Made by a program: the position numbers and the translations under genes
Assembly: GCA_016098155.1 (NCBI GenBank)
Contig: JAAAJB010000029.1
Coordinates: 1-64,000, forward strand
DNA from: Actinomortierella ambigua
Taxonomy: Eukaryota > Mortierellomycota > Mortierellomycetes > Mortierellales > Mortierellaceae
Reading direction: 5' to 3'
DNA length: 64,000 bases
In this document: in pieces, positions 18,778 to 31,300 of the stretch
Layout: each line of letters starts with the position of its first letter
How positions within the stretch are numbered: the first letter of the stretch is position 1
Notes under the pieces: generated by a model
The model's input: only the letters and a program-made list of their open reading frames with translations
Told to the model about the DNA's origin: nothing
Database searches by the model: none

Positions 18778-21700
18778 CTACTGCTCATTCAACTTCTGTG
18801 TATCTTGAGGATCTCCTTGAATGGTCAAGGTGGATATGTCAGGCGTATGCAGACTGTCCTGGGGCACAAATTGTTGTTGTTGCCCAGTCTGCGGGTGTTG
18901 AGAAAAATGTTCAAGACCCTGGCTCGACTGTCCTTGACGCCAGCTATCACTACTGCTGGTGCCTCCTCCGTGCCTCCTTTTGCCTTTCCAGGTCTGGCCA
19001 AGCCCTGGCCCATGACCCACCTGCACGCTGCCATACTCGGTTTCGCGGCTGGTTATGTGTGTACTAGCACCTGCCTGATTCCCTGTCGTCGAGGGGTTAC
19101 GAGCTCCGGGCACCTAAGAGGAATGAGGTGGCAGCATAATACAAAGTTAGGCTACAACCCGAAATTCCTAGACAGGGGGAGAAACATTTTTTGGGAGAAA
19201 CATTCAATCAAGCCTACATCACGAGCGGCGCCTCCATGTCGTCGACCACGACGGTTGCCCCCGCCTCTACCGGAGATCTGGACCTGAAAATCCGAACCAA
19301 AACATTCACCACCATGCGCGGGCTGTGGCCAGCTGGAGCTTGCCTGAGTTGTTTCCGCAGAAGGTGGACCTTGAGCTTGACCGAATCGCTGCACAACTGA
19401 GGGCAAATGGGCATTTCGTGGCTGCTCCTCGCGCAAGAACGGCGACTGGTCAGCGCCAAAGGTCGGGGGACTTAATTCTCCGTATGCTGGTGGTTGAAAT
19501 TCTACTAGAAAAAGCAATGTGCAAGCCTTATTAGTATGCATCTGGGATTCAATGCGTCAACGTGTCTTCATCGATGCTGGTACGCACTTGCACACGTAGA
19601 TAAATCGTAGTTGCGCCCCATATGAAACGAGGGGACCATGGGCACGTGATGGTAGGAAAAGGGCTGTTGAGGATAAAAGGAGGGCATGCCAAGAGGAGGT
19701 AGTTGTGGCGCAGGGTACGGCATCATCACATTGCCAACAATCGGACGTAGCGAGGGGCTTGAATGGGTGAATACACATTCTATAAAATCGAGGAGCAATT
19801 AGTAGTTATACTCGACAAGGTGCGTAACTGGTTTCAGTGTCGTTGATTCCTCGTACCTGAGACTGGCAAACCGATCTCCGCGTGGCCCCTGCTGGAATAG
19901 CGGATCTGTTGGCTAGAAGGTAAAGGCAAAGGTACCAAGAGTGGCGCACTCAGCCCACTTGACGATGCAGGCATCTAAAGTCATTTTGACGGACAGAGGA
20001 TTGGTATCGTTAGCGTTTCTCCATTTCGCGCACACGTCGGTCCGCCCCTTCATTAGTCACTTAAGCACATACTTGACCACGGTCTTGTCCCAGAGCGTCC
20101 AAGCCAACATACTGCTGAACAATTGCATTCTTCTGTGGCTCGCTTGTTGGTTCGTTTGGCACCTCGACACCAACCCGAGGCTGGTCAGTCGTATCGACAG
20201 TTGCGGGCAAACAAGCCACATCTTCGACATTCATCAAGTCCACAACGGGCTTGTCGCCGTGTCCATCAGACCGGCAGGGCCAGTCGTGCGCGACGATATC
20301 GGCTGTAGCTCTTCCTTGTCGAGGGCTCAGTGACTCTTCGCTTGATACATCACTCAAGCCGGCGAAAGAAATGCGGCGTGATGTTGGCTCTGGCACCTCG
20401 CTGCCCAAAGTCGTAGTCTCATCACTCTCAAGAGCTTCAGTGTCGTGCTCGTTATTTTCTTCCACCCTAGCATTCGGGATGATCAATGACGACGTGCCAT
20501 CGCTGTCGTTGTCGTTCTTCTTTAGAAGACTCATGTCGGCGGTGGGTAGGGCGGCAATACTGTTAGCCATTCCAAGCACACGATCGATTGTGCCAAGGGC
20601 GTTTTCATCTGTCACAGATCAGAAAAACAGAGAAGGTGATGAAGGTTAATCGCTCTCCTGATGGCCTGGTCATCATATGCTTTAGAGTCAGCTGAATGCA
20701 TGGATTCCTCAAAGTACCCTCTGTAAGCTGCTTGGCTTGTCCCACTAGTTGCTCGCCAACATCGGTGGCTTCATCCAGGTAGGATGTAAGTGACCGAGAA
20801 GCAACTGATAACACTTGTCGACATTCCACCAAGGAAGCATCTAGGCCAGGTTTGGGCACAAAGAGGAGTTGGTGTGCTGCAAAGAGCTTGACCACCGCCT
20901 TGAGTTGCATCGCACCTGTCCGGATTTGGTCCTCTAGTTTTTGCTCACGAGCTTGGTGAACGGCATAAGACCTTTCCAGATTCGCTTGGTGTACCTTGTC
21001 CTCCTATTCAAGAGTCATATACACAAGTTGGCTAAAATGTCCGTGGAGAAAAAACAAATGACGTGCGAAAAAAAAGTACCAAACACATGGGTGCTTCATT
21101 GATACCTCAGCAGCTATATTTCCCATTGCCTCCATGAGCGTCTGGATCAACTTGAAGGAGGCTGTAATTTCGGGCTTGTCGTTGATCGAGCGATACTGCT
21201 CAGGTTGGATACCTGCCTTCTCTTCAAGCGAACCATTCGCGAGTTTCGCTTCGGTTCTCCTGATTCGGTCCTGTAAGAAGGTCCATCCATACATCAGTAT
21301 CGAGAACCTCGTTTCATCAATCAAAAAGCATATCATAATAAGTAGCTAATCGAATTATCACGGGTACCAGTCGCTTATTCAAACGCCGGAAGTTGGTCCT
21401 CAACACCTGAAGATAAGGATTAACGGGCTCGGCGGTGCTAGCACTAACAGTGGCTGCCTCATTGATCATGGCAGCCTCCGGGGTAGTGCAGGTGCTGTCA
21501 CGGTTGGTTGAGAGCGGTTGTACTGACGATGCTGATAGGGACGTTGAGTCGACAAAACCATCGGGTTGGTCAAAAGTACCGTTTCTTCGAGACTCTCCCC
21601 CTCCACTCAAGGAGTCGATTGATTGCCCCTCATGAGAATGAATTTTTTCCTTGGAGCCACAGAAAAGGGTTGGTACAGAGGCGTTTTCATGCGAGTGGAC

Positions 21701-22003
21701 CGAAGTCAGTGACAAGTCAGATGTCATTTTAGGTCCGCCTTGAAGAAAACGGGTCGTAATCCAACTGGTGAGAGTGTGGTTAGATTCTGTGCTAACGAGT
21801 TCTCCAACAGAGAGGACAGGGGAGTGGTGAAGAGGCACAGTGGCGCTTGTGACGGGAGGGCTACTAGTCGGCGCCAAAGTGCGTGGGCCACGAGGACTAC
21901 GGTTTTTGCGTTTGGGTTGCAATGAAGACTTTGTTTCGCGCAAACTCTGCCGAGGTGACGAGGTGGGCGTCTGAAGAGAAAACAGGGTACGAGTGCGGTC
22001 CAT
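18778..22003 (-). CDS. Caprin-like RNA-binding protein with RGG motifs
   Basis: Eight exons give 851 residues: 22003-21368, 21270-21106, 21003-20718, 20608-20073, 19974-19857, 19779-19588, 19504-19218 and 19113-18778. All junctions are GT-AG and keep frame. The first ~195 residues are Ser/Thr-rich. Residues about 196-345 are helical: NPYLQVLRTNFRRLNKRL joins DRIRRTEAKLANG, then an IQPEQYRSI segment and a long helix; order and spacing resemble the HR1 helical region of Caprin proteins. An acidic and Ser-rich middle, a Pro/Tyr/Met-rich part (exon 6) and a C-terminus with SGRGGGNRRGRRHGG and KGKRRHGGG follow. Caprins are cytoplasmic RNP and stress-granule proteins acting in translation control; that role is inferred from architecture only. 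It lies 212 bases downstream of the zinc-finger gene stop, in tandem orientation. A plain coiled-coil RGG protein is the alternative. Confidence 0.65.
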
Positions 22004-22215
22004 GAATAGGATGATTGAGGATTGAGAGAAAAGCAAGTCTCCAATAACAGCTTTCAGTGAATTGGTGGCTGAGAACGTGAACCTGCAAAGATCTAAGCCA
22101 ACTCTTTGACCCTTGAAAGAAGGAAAGAAAATATATAATACCAACGGCGTTCATTAAGTTGTCTCAAAGAAAGTGAGAGAATGAGAAACAACAAAAACTA
22201 GGGGGTGAAAACTAA

Positions 22216-25200
22216 TCAGCTGTGAATTGGGGTAGGTGCTGTTGTGCCAATAAGTGGCAAGGGTGGAACCATCCGATGGTCCACTGGAGAAGGATGTGGT
22301 GGTTGTGGTTGTGAGGGTGATGTTTGTTGTTGCTGAGAACGAGACTGGAGGGGACGCTCGTTTGCAATCTGCGAAGGGTAAATAGGATCCAGGAATTTTA
22401 TCTTGTCCATTCGGTGTACCCGAAGGTGACGTCTCATGTTGCTCTGCACTGAAAATTGCCGCTCACAGCCCTTTTCTGTGCACTTGAATGGTCGCTCCCC
22501 CGTGTGCGAGTACGTGTGGATTCGAAGAGAGCTTGGTCGACTGAAGCGCTTCTGGCAGTATGAACACACATATCGGCATGCTGTGCCCTTTCCAGGCTCC
22601 ATCCCCGACGCCAGGACACGCTGTCTCGTCAGATACGGTCCGCGTTGCGAGTTTTTGGGCTGCAAAGGCTTCTGCTTGGGAGACTTGGAGATCCGCTGAG
22701 GACGGAGAAGGTACTGCTGTAGTGGCTGGTACGGGTGCGGTGCGTATAGTGGAGGATGGCTCAAGGATATTTGCCCATCCACGTCAGGGGGGTGCTGACT
22801 GTCGTTATACGGACCGTGCGCTTGGTGGCTACTATAGGGAACATCACCATATCGGTAGCCCTCATGGTTCAAGGAGTGATGCATCCGTCCTTGGGTGTCA
22901 TCATAATCCTGCTGGGCCCACGCATGTCGCTGATCGTCATCTTCACCATCATCATCATCCAGGCCCTCTTCCTCATCCTCGCCCTCCTCTTCGCCCTCCT
23001 CGTCGACGGCGTCATCGACTTCGTCTTGTTCATCATGCTCGTCTTGAGTTCGCGAATGCATAGTGTCCTTGCGGAACGGCGTCGCTACACCTCTTGCCTC
23101 ACTTAAACGGTCACCACGCAAGCGTTCTTCCATGTCGAAGGATGGTTTCGTCCAGTAGTCTGCTTGACCATTCGTTTGGGCTGCTGGTCTTCCTCCGTGA
23201 ACACGCTCGAGATCGGGCTCTGAGGCCGAGGGCCGAACAGCTGCGTGGCTAGCTGCATGGGCCTCACTCGTCTTGCGGAGGTCGTGTGTAGGTGGTGGTA
23301 AAAGTGAAGGCGTGATCGTCAAGTTGGCAGAGGACTGGAGGGATGGCCGGTCACGCAGCTCAGACGACGATAGCACCTTGCTGAATGATTCGTACATTCC
23401 ATCGCCAACATGGCCGTGAGTGGTGTTCGAACGCTGGTGGCGAGAAAACTTTTCAGCATAAATGTCATGTCGATGCGGCTCTGCCCATGACCGATCAGTG
23501 CGCGCGTGACTGAACTGCGGCGAAGAAGGGACACTCTCTGTACGTCGACGTGGAGGGTAAGGAGATGGTCGAGTTGCATGGCCAATAGGGTAGTCATGGG
23601 ATCCAGCTGAATGGGGCAAGGATGCCAAATGTGACCCACTCTCCTGCGCACTGGAACCATAGGGATGTAACTCGCTTATAGGACGGGCGCTATGAGGTCT
23701 GCGGATCCCTGGATGCGCTGGGGAGTGGGAGTAGGCATAGCTGGCAGTCGGCGAGACAACATGGTCACTTGCAGAGCGAGATGCGTGTCCAATAGGAAGT
23801 CCCGCGCTGGCCTGACGAAGGTGCTGACTAGAGTAACCATGACCGGCGCTGCTGACCCCTCTTAACGATGGGCTACTGGTAGCATAGCGATCTGGATGGT
23901 GGGGAAGCGAGGAATGACTAGAGCGATGGACAAGTCCGTCGTGGTTTTTGGACATTCTCGGAGATACCGCTTGCTGTGACGAGCCGTGCGGCGGCGGTGG
24001 TGGTGCCTCTAGACCACCATTCTGAGTGGTAGAAGTCCACGCATAGCCTGATGGAGGAGAGAGGGGAGATGCAGGGGTGGTGGCATTCGGGGGGACTGAG
24101 AAGGAGGGTGGATAAGAAGGGTGAGCGGGTCGAGAGGAGGGAGGGGAGGTAGTAGACGGAAGAGAGGACGAAGGGTGAGGGTGGGGGTAAGGAGGGTGGG
24201 TTCGTTGGTCCGATACTCGAACAGGATCATGCATTCGCTGGTGGTGCGACTGGTCATGAAGGGAAGGGTGGGATTGAGAATAGGCCTGGGATTGGTAGTG
24301 TCCTGGGCGATGATGAAGGGCTCCGTCGTCCGAGGCTCCTGTCCTCGCCTCGGTAGGATACAAGGGCCCCTGAACTGAGGGAGGACGATGGTACGACTGA
24401 GCATGACATGTCTCTTGGAATGCGTGATCCTTGGGGCTGTACGACCCAGCCGCCTGCAGTGCAGAAGATACCGTCCACTGCGACTGAGACGAGGGCGGCT
24501 TGGTATGGCTACGAGGCGAGCCTTGCAGTAACGACGTGGGAGGATACGATGGTCTAGGATGGGGCGAGATCTGGTCGTGCTCGTGTGGAGATCCTCGAGA
24601 GGGGGTTTTCACACGGTCGATATCCATGTCTGGTGGCGGGTGGAACTCGGCGCCAAGAAGCGAAGATGGCTTGCTGTCGTGATACAGAGGAGGGGTCGTC
24701 CGAGATACATAAAGATCCGACTGAGGTGACACAAGGTCTGGGTAGGATCGACGCGGCGGTGACACGGACGATCCACGATTTTCCGTAATTGACAAGCGAA
24801 CCAGACCTCGCGAAGGCGAATTCGGTACCGATCCTATCCCACTGGCTGCAGGTCGTCCTTGGTAGCCCGCTGCAGTACTCTCACAGTGGTTTCTGGTATC
24901 GACATGCGAGTCGGTACCATCCATTGTTGTTGCTGTCTGGGCCGGGCGAGGCGGGTTGATAGTCATGGCTGCCATAGCCTCCATGGCCAAAGGGGTAGTT
25001 TCAGAGCCTACAGTGGCAGGATGTGGTGGCGATGACACTGAGGAAACGGTTGAGTCGAGCGTCGAGGATCGATAGTGCATGGAGGAAGCTGGAGCATGGT
25101 GACCCTGTACCAAGTTTGAAAACCTCGTGGGGTAACTGAGGTCTCGATCGCGTGTCTCTGGATGCGAGGTCGAGTGGGAGTCGGAGTGGGAGGGAGGGGG

Positions 25201-25578
25201 CGAGGACGAAGAATGGGGGCGCTCCAAACGGTCGTTTGGAGCATGTGGGGATACCGTGGTCCTTGACAGATGCGACTGAGTTGACTGAGCCGTTGGAGTT
25301 TGCTGAGTCATGTGGGGAACCCAGCCATCGTGCGGCTGTTGAAAATGATTGGCCAATGGGCGGGACGAAGAAGGGGCTGAGTCGCTTGTGACAGCGAACG
25401 GGTGTTGTTCTCGGTACCAAGAGGCATCCTCAGGCGCAGCACTGACCGAAGATGGGGGCGATGGTGTTATCAAGGGTTCATTGGAGCGTAGGGTCACATG
25501 AGGACGAGGGAAAGATGGCGGGATGGCGGGTTTGGGCAGGACATCGGGGCCGAAGAGCGTTCGAAATGAGGGCAACAT
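22216..25578 (-). CDS. C2H2 zinc-finger transcription factor with long disordered N-terminus
   Basis: Intronless, 1120 residues from the first ATG (MLPSFRTLFGPDV...). Almost the entire protein is Ser/Pro/His-rich and low in hydrophobic residues. A highly acidic run of about 45 residues (DEEGEEEGEDEEEG..., coded around 22940-23045) precedes the DNA-binding region. Two classical C2H2 fingers lie at about residues 1003-1055: CSYCQKRFSRPSSLRIHTYSH and CTEKGCERQFSVQSNMRRHLRVH, joined by the canonical TGERPFK linker. A 65-residue Gln/Pro-rich tail follows. The pair of fingers is of a type widespread in fungi (basidiomycete and Mucoromycota homologues carry near-identical fingers), with unknown target genes. 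Expected in the nucleus. Upstream is a very long purine-rich (+ strand) region, so the transcript probably has a long pyrimidine-rich leader or promoter. Confidence 0.9.
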   Translation of the reverse strand: MLPSFRTLFGPDVLPKPAIPPSFPRPHVTLRSNEPLITPSPPSSVSAAPEDASWYREQHPFAVTSDSAPSSSRPLANHFQQPHDGWVPHMTQQTPTAQSTQSHLSRTTVSPHAPNDRLERPHSSSSPPPSHSDSHSTSHPETRDRDLSYPTRFSNLVQGHHAPASSMHYRSSTLDSTVSSVSSPPHPATVGSETTPLAMEAMAAMTINPPRPAQTATTMDGTDSHVDTRNHCESTAAGYQGRPAASGIGSVPNSPSRGLVRLSITENRGSSVSPPRRSYPDLVSPQSDLYVSRTTPPLYHDSKPSSLLGAEFHPPPDMDIDRVKTPSRGSPHEHDQISPHPRPSYPPTSLLQGSPRSHTKPPSSQSQWTVSSALQAAGSYSPKDHAFQETCHAQSYHRPPSVQGPLYPTEARTGASDDGALHHRPGHYQSQAYSQSHPSLHDQSHHQRMHDPVRVSDQRTHPPYPHPHPSSSLPSTTSPPSSRPAHPSYPPSFSVPPNATTPASPLSPPSGYAWTSTTQNGGLEAPPPPPHGSSQQAVSPRMSKNHDGLVHRSSHSSLPHHPDRYATSSPSLRGVSSAGHGYSSQHLRQASAGLPIGHASRSASDHVVSPTASYAYSHSPAHPGIRRPHSARPISELHPYGSSAQESGSHLASLPHSAGSHDYPIGHATRPSPYPPRRRTESVPSSPQFSHARTDRSWAEPHRHDIYAEKFSRHQRSNTTHGHVGDGMYESFSKVLSSSELRDRPSLQSSANLTITPSLLPPPTHDLRKTSEAHAASHAAVRPSASEPDLERVHGGRPAAQTNGQADYWTKPSFDMEERLRGDRLSEARGVATPFRKDTMHSRTQDEHDEQDEVDDAVDEEGEEEGEDEEEGLDDDDGEDDDQRHAWAQQDYDDTQGRMHHSLNHEGYRYGDVPYSSHQAHGPYNDSQHPPDVDGQISLSHPPLYAPHPYQPLQQYLLRPQRISKSPKQKPLQPKNSQRGPYLTRQRVLASGMEPGKGTACRYVCSYCQKRFSRPSSLRIHTYSHTGERPFKCTEKGCERQFSVQSNMRRHLRVHRMDKIKFLDPIYPSQIANERPLQSRSQQQQTSPSQPQPPHPSPVDHRMVPPLPLIGTTAPTPIHS

Positions 25579-28334
25579 CGGAAGATGAAGGAGCAAATTA
25601 TAAAAATAAGGTCGAGAGAGAGACTGAAGGGAGATAGATGTGCGCTGACTCGCAGCTTTGGGGGGGAAGGGGGATAGGTTAAAGGCCGAGAGGGCGCAAT
25701 GACCACGGTAGCATTTATACGCAAGGAAAGGAGGAGGTTGTCAAGCTGTGAGGAATGAGAAAGAAAGATACCACGGGTTAGTTAATACTAGAGAGATATA
25801 TTGATGAACGAATTAGAGCTTGATCTTCACGAGTGTTTGTGTGGAGTCTCCCCCTGCTGCGCGATGAATCAGGGTGTGGCTGTAGACCGAAAGAACCAAG
25901 TGCCTCGAACCGTGATGTGAATAACGATGACGACGAGCCCTTCAACAGACTGAGGAACACTCGTTCGTAATAGCAGGGGGGAAGGAAGAAAAGAGGGGAT
26001 GAGGAAAGGAGAAGGAGAAAGGGGCAATGTCGATCATCTTCGGGCCAGAAAGTCAGAAGTCAGGCAGAGGCAGGGAGAAAGCCAAAAAAAAAAAAAAAAA
26101 AGGGCGGGATGGAAGTGGACAATTTTATGCTCGCTGCACGTCCATACAAACCGAGAGATGAAGAGAGGAAGAGAAGATTGGAGAATAGAAAAAAGAGGGG
26201 GAAGGACAGGAGACGAAAGAGAGGAAGGGGGGTGAAGTAGGGGAACGAAGAAATGGACGAGATAGGTCTAACAGACTAGTGGCCAAAACAGTTTGAATCG
26301 TCCTTTTTCTCCTTGGACAGCCCACACACAGATGGATGTACAACACACCACCGTAAAAGTTTGCGTCTGTCCACAATCCCCATGGAGTGGATGGATTAGA
26401 TTATTTGTGTTTTATGTTGCTGTTTTGTAGGTTGTTGCCCTGGACAACCCCTCTCTCAAGCGACCCAGCCAGGGTAAAAGAGAGACAAGCGTGTCGATCA
26501 GTCGGCTAAGGTTTGGTGAACGTGCAATAAGGAAAAGAGGGGCAGAGAGACGATGGAGGAGGGTTCAGGCCTACCCAAACTGTGCATGTTGAAGAGCACC
26601 CAGGGCATCATCACAACAGCAACAGAGCAACACAAAATAACAAAGAGACAGTGGACGAGAAGAAGAGAGAAAATGGATAAAGAGAGGGGGGGAGGGTAGA
26701 GAGCACAAACACACAACAACCTGAGAGCAATACAAGATGGGACTACCTTGCGCACAGGGTTGTCAATCTCTGTTGTAGTTAAAAAAAAAAAAAAAGCCAG
26801 CGCCAAAGACAACCACCACATACAAACAGCGCCGATTTGAACGACAAAGCGCTTGTACAAGGAGCAAGACTCCCTGAGAATTGCACAACGAACGAGATTA
26901 AAACTGGGCAAGGAATAAGTGGACAAAGGCCACCGAGAGGGAGAGAGGGCGGGGGGCGATCGAACCAGTTGAAGCAATAATAAGCTTTAAAAGAGAGAAC
27001 CACCGACTCACCTCGATACAACTACAAAGTACGCTTCTTCAGAGAAGGAGTGCCCAGCGTAGAGGATAAAAAACGGACTGGGAGGGGAGGCGGCTGGCAA
27101 CACGAGTCTGGATCCCCCCCTGGACAAACAAGAACAAAAGAAAAAGGTCTCGAATCCTAACCGGGGTTGGCGGCAAGAAAACAAGTCAGATTGCCACTTG
27201 GGTTGATTGTGCCTGATCCTCCTTGCTGCAAGTAGAACATAAAAAAACAAGAGAGCGAGTCGAGGGGGAGGGAGAAGGAGTGCGAAAGGGACAGAGGGCG
27301 TGCGAGAAAATAAAAACAAGGGTGAAGGCAAGGTGAATGGAGATAGAAAGGGGGAAGCAAGAAACAAAAAGAACAATAGAGTCGTCAATTCGAGTGGCAC
27401 CGAGATACGCAAATTTAGGGCAGAGAGGAAGAAAGAGATTGAAAGGAACAAAGCCAAAGGAGATCCTAACAGGACGACAGGGATACCCTTTCACCCAGCA
27501 TCTTGCATGCTCTCTAATATCCTCGACACTGTGATGTGTGAGTATTTCTGTGTAGAAGAGGGGAAACGACGAGCGGGGGGAGGGGAGTGGGTGCGTGTCG
27601 GTTTGGAGCCATTGTGCGATTCTGTCGCCGCTCATGTTCCTGGAGCGGTGGGTTGGACGGATCTACATACCGTATATGCCGGAAAGAGCAACTGAGGGTC
27701 ACTGGAAAGGAGGAGGAGTGCAAAAAGGACGTGCCCAAGGGATGTCCAATCCTTTTGGGTGGGAGTGGAGGAAGGAGAGAGAGAGAGAGAAAGGAGAAGA
27801 GGGGGAGGGGGAGGTTGAGAAAGAGGACTGGTCGATCGCAGGAGGATAAATGGCAGACAAGGGTGTGGAGAAGGAATGGGAGACTTTGAGAGGGTGAGTG
27901 AGTGAGAGTGAGAGAAGGGGAGTATCTGCTGTCAAAGAAGTCTCGTCAGCTCTGCGGCCGGCAGTGTGAAAACGAGACCGGACAGATTCTGAGAGAGGGA
28001 GAATTGAAAACAAGAAACGAAAGAGAGATAGATAGAGGAAGGGAAAGGAAAGAAGATATGGAGGAGAGCGGGGAGAGGGAGGAGGAAGGAAGGAAGGAAG
28101 AAGGAAGGAAGGAAGGAGGGGAAAGAGAAAGAGAAAGAGAATGAGAAAAAGAAAAGCGACAACGGCGGCGAAGAGAAGACGAGGAAGGTGGATTGTGTGA
28201 GAATTTGACGATTCGGAGAGAGACGAATGAGAGTGAGCGGGGACAGGAAGGTACCAAAGAATCAGGAGAGAACGAGTGAGATTGACTGAGATTAGGAGGG
28301 CGAGGGGAGAACGGAAACCGTGGTAAACTTATAA
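25579..28334. other. Purine-rich (+ strand) region upstream of the C2H2 gene
   Basis: No supported gene. From about 25980 to 28330 the + strand is dominated by G and A (GAGA, GGAA, GGAAGGAAGG around 28080-28120). The minus strand, the coding strand of the C2H2 gene, is correspondingly CT-rich. Many open frames in both directions are low-complexity Ser/Leu/Pro or Arg/Glu/Gly translations without motifs. Most likely promoter and long 5' leader; unannotated leader introns are possible. Confidence 0.6.
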
Positions 28335-31300
28335 GTGATCGCCATTGAAAAAAAGGGGGGGAGGGGGAGGGAAGATGGCTGGTTGGGACTCCCTCGGGGA
28401 CCGAACCCCCCCACCCCCTTCCCACCGCCAGCAGATAGGCAGCCTCCTGTTGTCCCAGACCCAACCAGTCTAATTCAATTCAATCAGCATATTTTATGTT
28501 CAGTCACTCTCCCATCAGAGCGGACGGTCCGTCCACAACAAAGAAGGTGTGTGGGTGCACACCCACATCCACATCCACACCCATCTTCGCCTCTTCTGCA
28601 AGACTCTGTTTGCTGCTGTTGTTGGCGCGACAGAGAAGAAACAGAAGAAGGCTCTCAACCTATCCTTTCTCGAACTTTTGCTGTTTTTGGCTCATCAGCC
28701 GTGTCCTTGGATAGACTTGGGTGCCAAACCCACTGTGGATCACGGAGGGATGATTGCCAAAGTGCAGCTGTGCACATCATGCTGCATGCCCAAAAAATTC
28801 ACTCAACTGCATCGAGGTGTATCATTTCCCCTTATTCCTCCCGCCAGCAGGTCTGTTCTTCATGATATCTCCACTTGGTTCGGCCATGGTCCACAAGACT
28901 TCTCTAACGAGGGCCACCTTTGTATCTCTTCCACTACAAACTACGCGCGCCTAGAAAGAAAGGAAGGGAGAAGAAAGAGTGCGCCCGTAAACGGCCCAAG
29001 TGCGAGAAGGATGTAGGTACGGAAATGAGTGAATATGTGCTTTCTATTCCCGCTTTTGGTGGTGCCAAGGATTGACGCCCAGTTATCTTGGAGGACTTCA
29101 AGGTCATTCCGACCATGATGGTGCCGTACGTACAAGTAAGGCGTCACCCATTCCCTCAATGCTAAGGAATGAATAGAATTGAGGCCCTCCCTTCCCCACT
29201 AGACTAGCAGTATAAAAAAAAAGAGAGTTGAGTTCAACTGACTGATCGGCACTCTGTTGTTCGTTAAACCTTACTCGGTCTGTAAGGTCCATTCCTGCTG
29301 CTGAAAAAAAAAAAAAAAAAAAAAAACATGAGCATGATCTGGTGGCTTCTTCTATGCCACCCGGGAGTACATCCCAAACAAGAGGACAACACACTCTCGG
29401 ATGACCACATTGCAATAAATCACTACGGTGCAAAACTTACGAAGGATAGGTAGGAAAAATTTTGCTACACGCACCCAAACTTCACTTTTTATTGTCTCTC
29501 TTAAGGAGCCTCGGCCAGACTTTGCTGGCGCCCACAACCATTTACAGTATCGGGTTACTTCTTTGTTTGCTTCCACGCACACAACCTCATGCGACTCTGG
29601 TATGAATGAACGGTACCGTACTGATCGTACTGAAACCTCACAAGGACAACGCAGACGAGGAATGATCAATTGCCCACAGGTGGGAGAAAAGGAGGCAGGG
29701 GAAGTTGCAATACGTGGCGGGTGAGATTAGACGCACACGTATCGGATGCGGGAAATCGGCAAGGGAACAGGGGCTGCAGTGTCCAGGAGTGTCGTTTGTT
29801 GGATGTTTCCATTCAAAACAAAAAACTGAAAAAAAATACGGGGATTCTATTGTATCGCTCAGAATGAAATGCACGCTGGATTGTTTAATCTACCAAACGA
29901 AAGCAGCAAACGACAAAAGGAGGTCGGTGGTCAAGCCGCTTTTGTTTATTCTCAGCTCTCACGGCTTTCTTGTTGCAGTGCGAAAGATCGACCATTCTGT
30001 TTTAAAATTATTGTTTGTGCATGGGGATCAACCAATTGCGGATAGACCTTCCACCAAGAGATTACTACTGCTGAGGGCGAGGCACAACAAGACGATGATT
30101 TTTGTTCATCATTCAAATGTACAGTACATTTATCCCGTATATTATTCTCACTGGTCAACACCCGTCGTTGACACCTTGACCCACCCCGCCATACAATGAA
30201 AGAAGCAAACAAAACCCCACATGGATACTGATGGATGTCCTGAGCCGCAGAGTGACCGAATCGTGCTCGATAGACTTGGGATGAAAGGCGATCTTTCGCT
30301 GTCAGAGACTGGGAGTACAGTGCTGTACGTAGAGTGAGGAGAGAGCGAGGCAAGGCTCGTTATCAGACAAGTAGATAGCGTTCACACCTGCGTCGGAGCT
30401 CTGAGCACATGTTGGCGCTCATGGTGGGGGAAACTGACCATCAGTACAGAATTCTGTGCACGAGGGAAGCGTTGATCGTAGGCTTTAAAGCCCTTCGGGA
30501 TTGATAATCCAATGTCTAGTATGCGAGCTCCATGGGACTCTCATAGGCTGTGGTAAAATCAAAACATTGCACCTTTGCCACACACACACACCATCCTTTC
30601 ACTAACAGGGCGGGAGGAGTGCAGGATATACAGGGCAGGAAGACAAGAAGGTAGAGAGGGGCGGAAGGCGTGTAAACTGTGAGTAGAGTCGGCAAAACCG
30701 ATTCTTAGTATCATGTCCGGACCAAAACAAGGTCAAAGGGCACTTTCAGGGGAGAGACAACTTGCAAAGAAAAAAAAAGTGCAGAGGCGCACTCTCCTCA
30801 TGCCCATATGATTGTCAACATGGGCGAGATGCAGCTGCTCCACACCATTTCCACTCTGCACATCTGCTAAAGAGTGCTCTCAAAAGGGAAATCCGCCCAC
30901 CTGTCGATGGGGGAAAGCTCTTGGCTCCGTTCGCGTGAAGTGGAGGATGCTGAGAAAACCCCATCCAAGAGCAAATTGCGTTTGCCCTGACCCCCTTTGT
31001 ACCCTTCCAGTCAGAATGCACTTTCTTTTCGTGTGCAATCGCAGATCAATACGAATAACAGGTTTGATAAACTGATAGAATGGGGAGGAAAGGTGCAGGG
31101 CAGGGGTGCTCAAGGGTGTCTGTCTCCCACATGACGACTGTGCCTAAGCTATCGTCGGAACAGAAATTTGCTCACTCAGGTATGAAGGCGAAAAAGAGGT
31201 CAATATTGCTGCTACATCGCTCTTCCTTCTTCATAACCGTTAGGTTGCTGGAGTAATCAAGGAAACCAAAAGTGAAAGATGGCGTGTCCTCCCCCCACCC

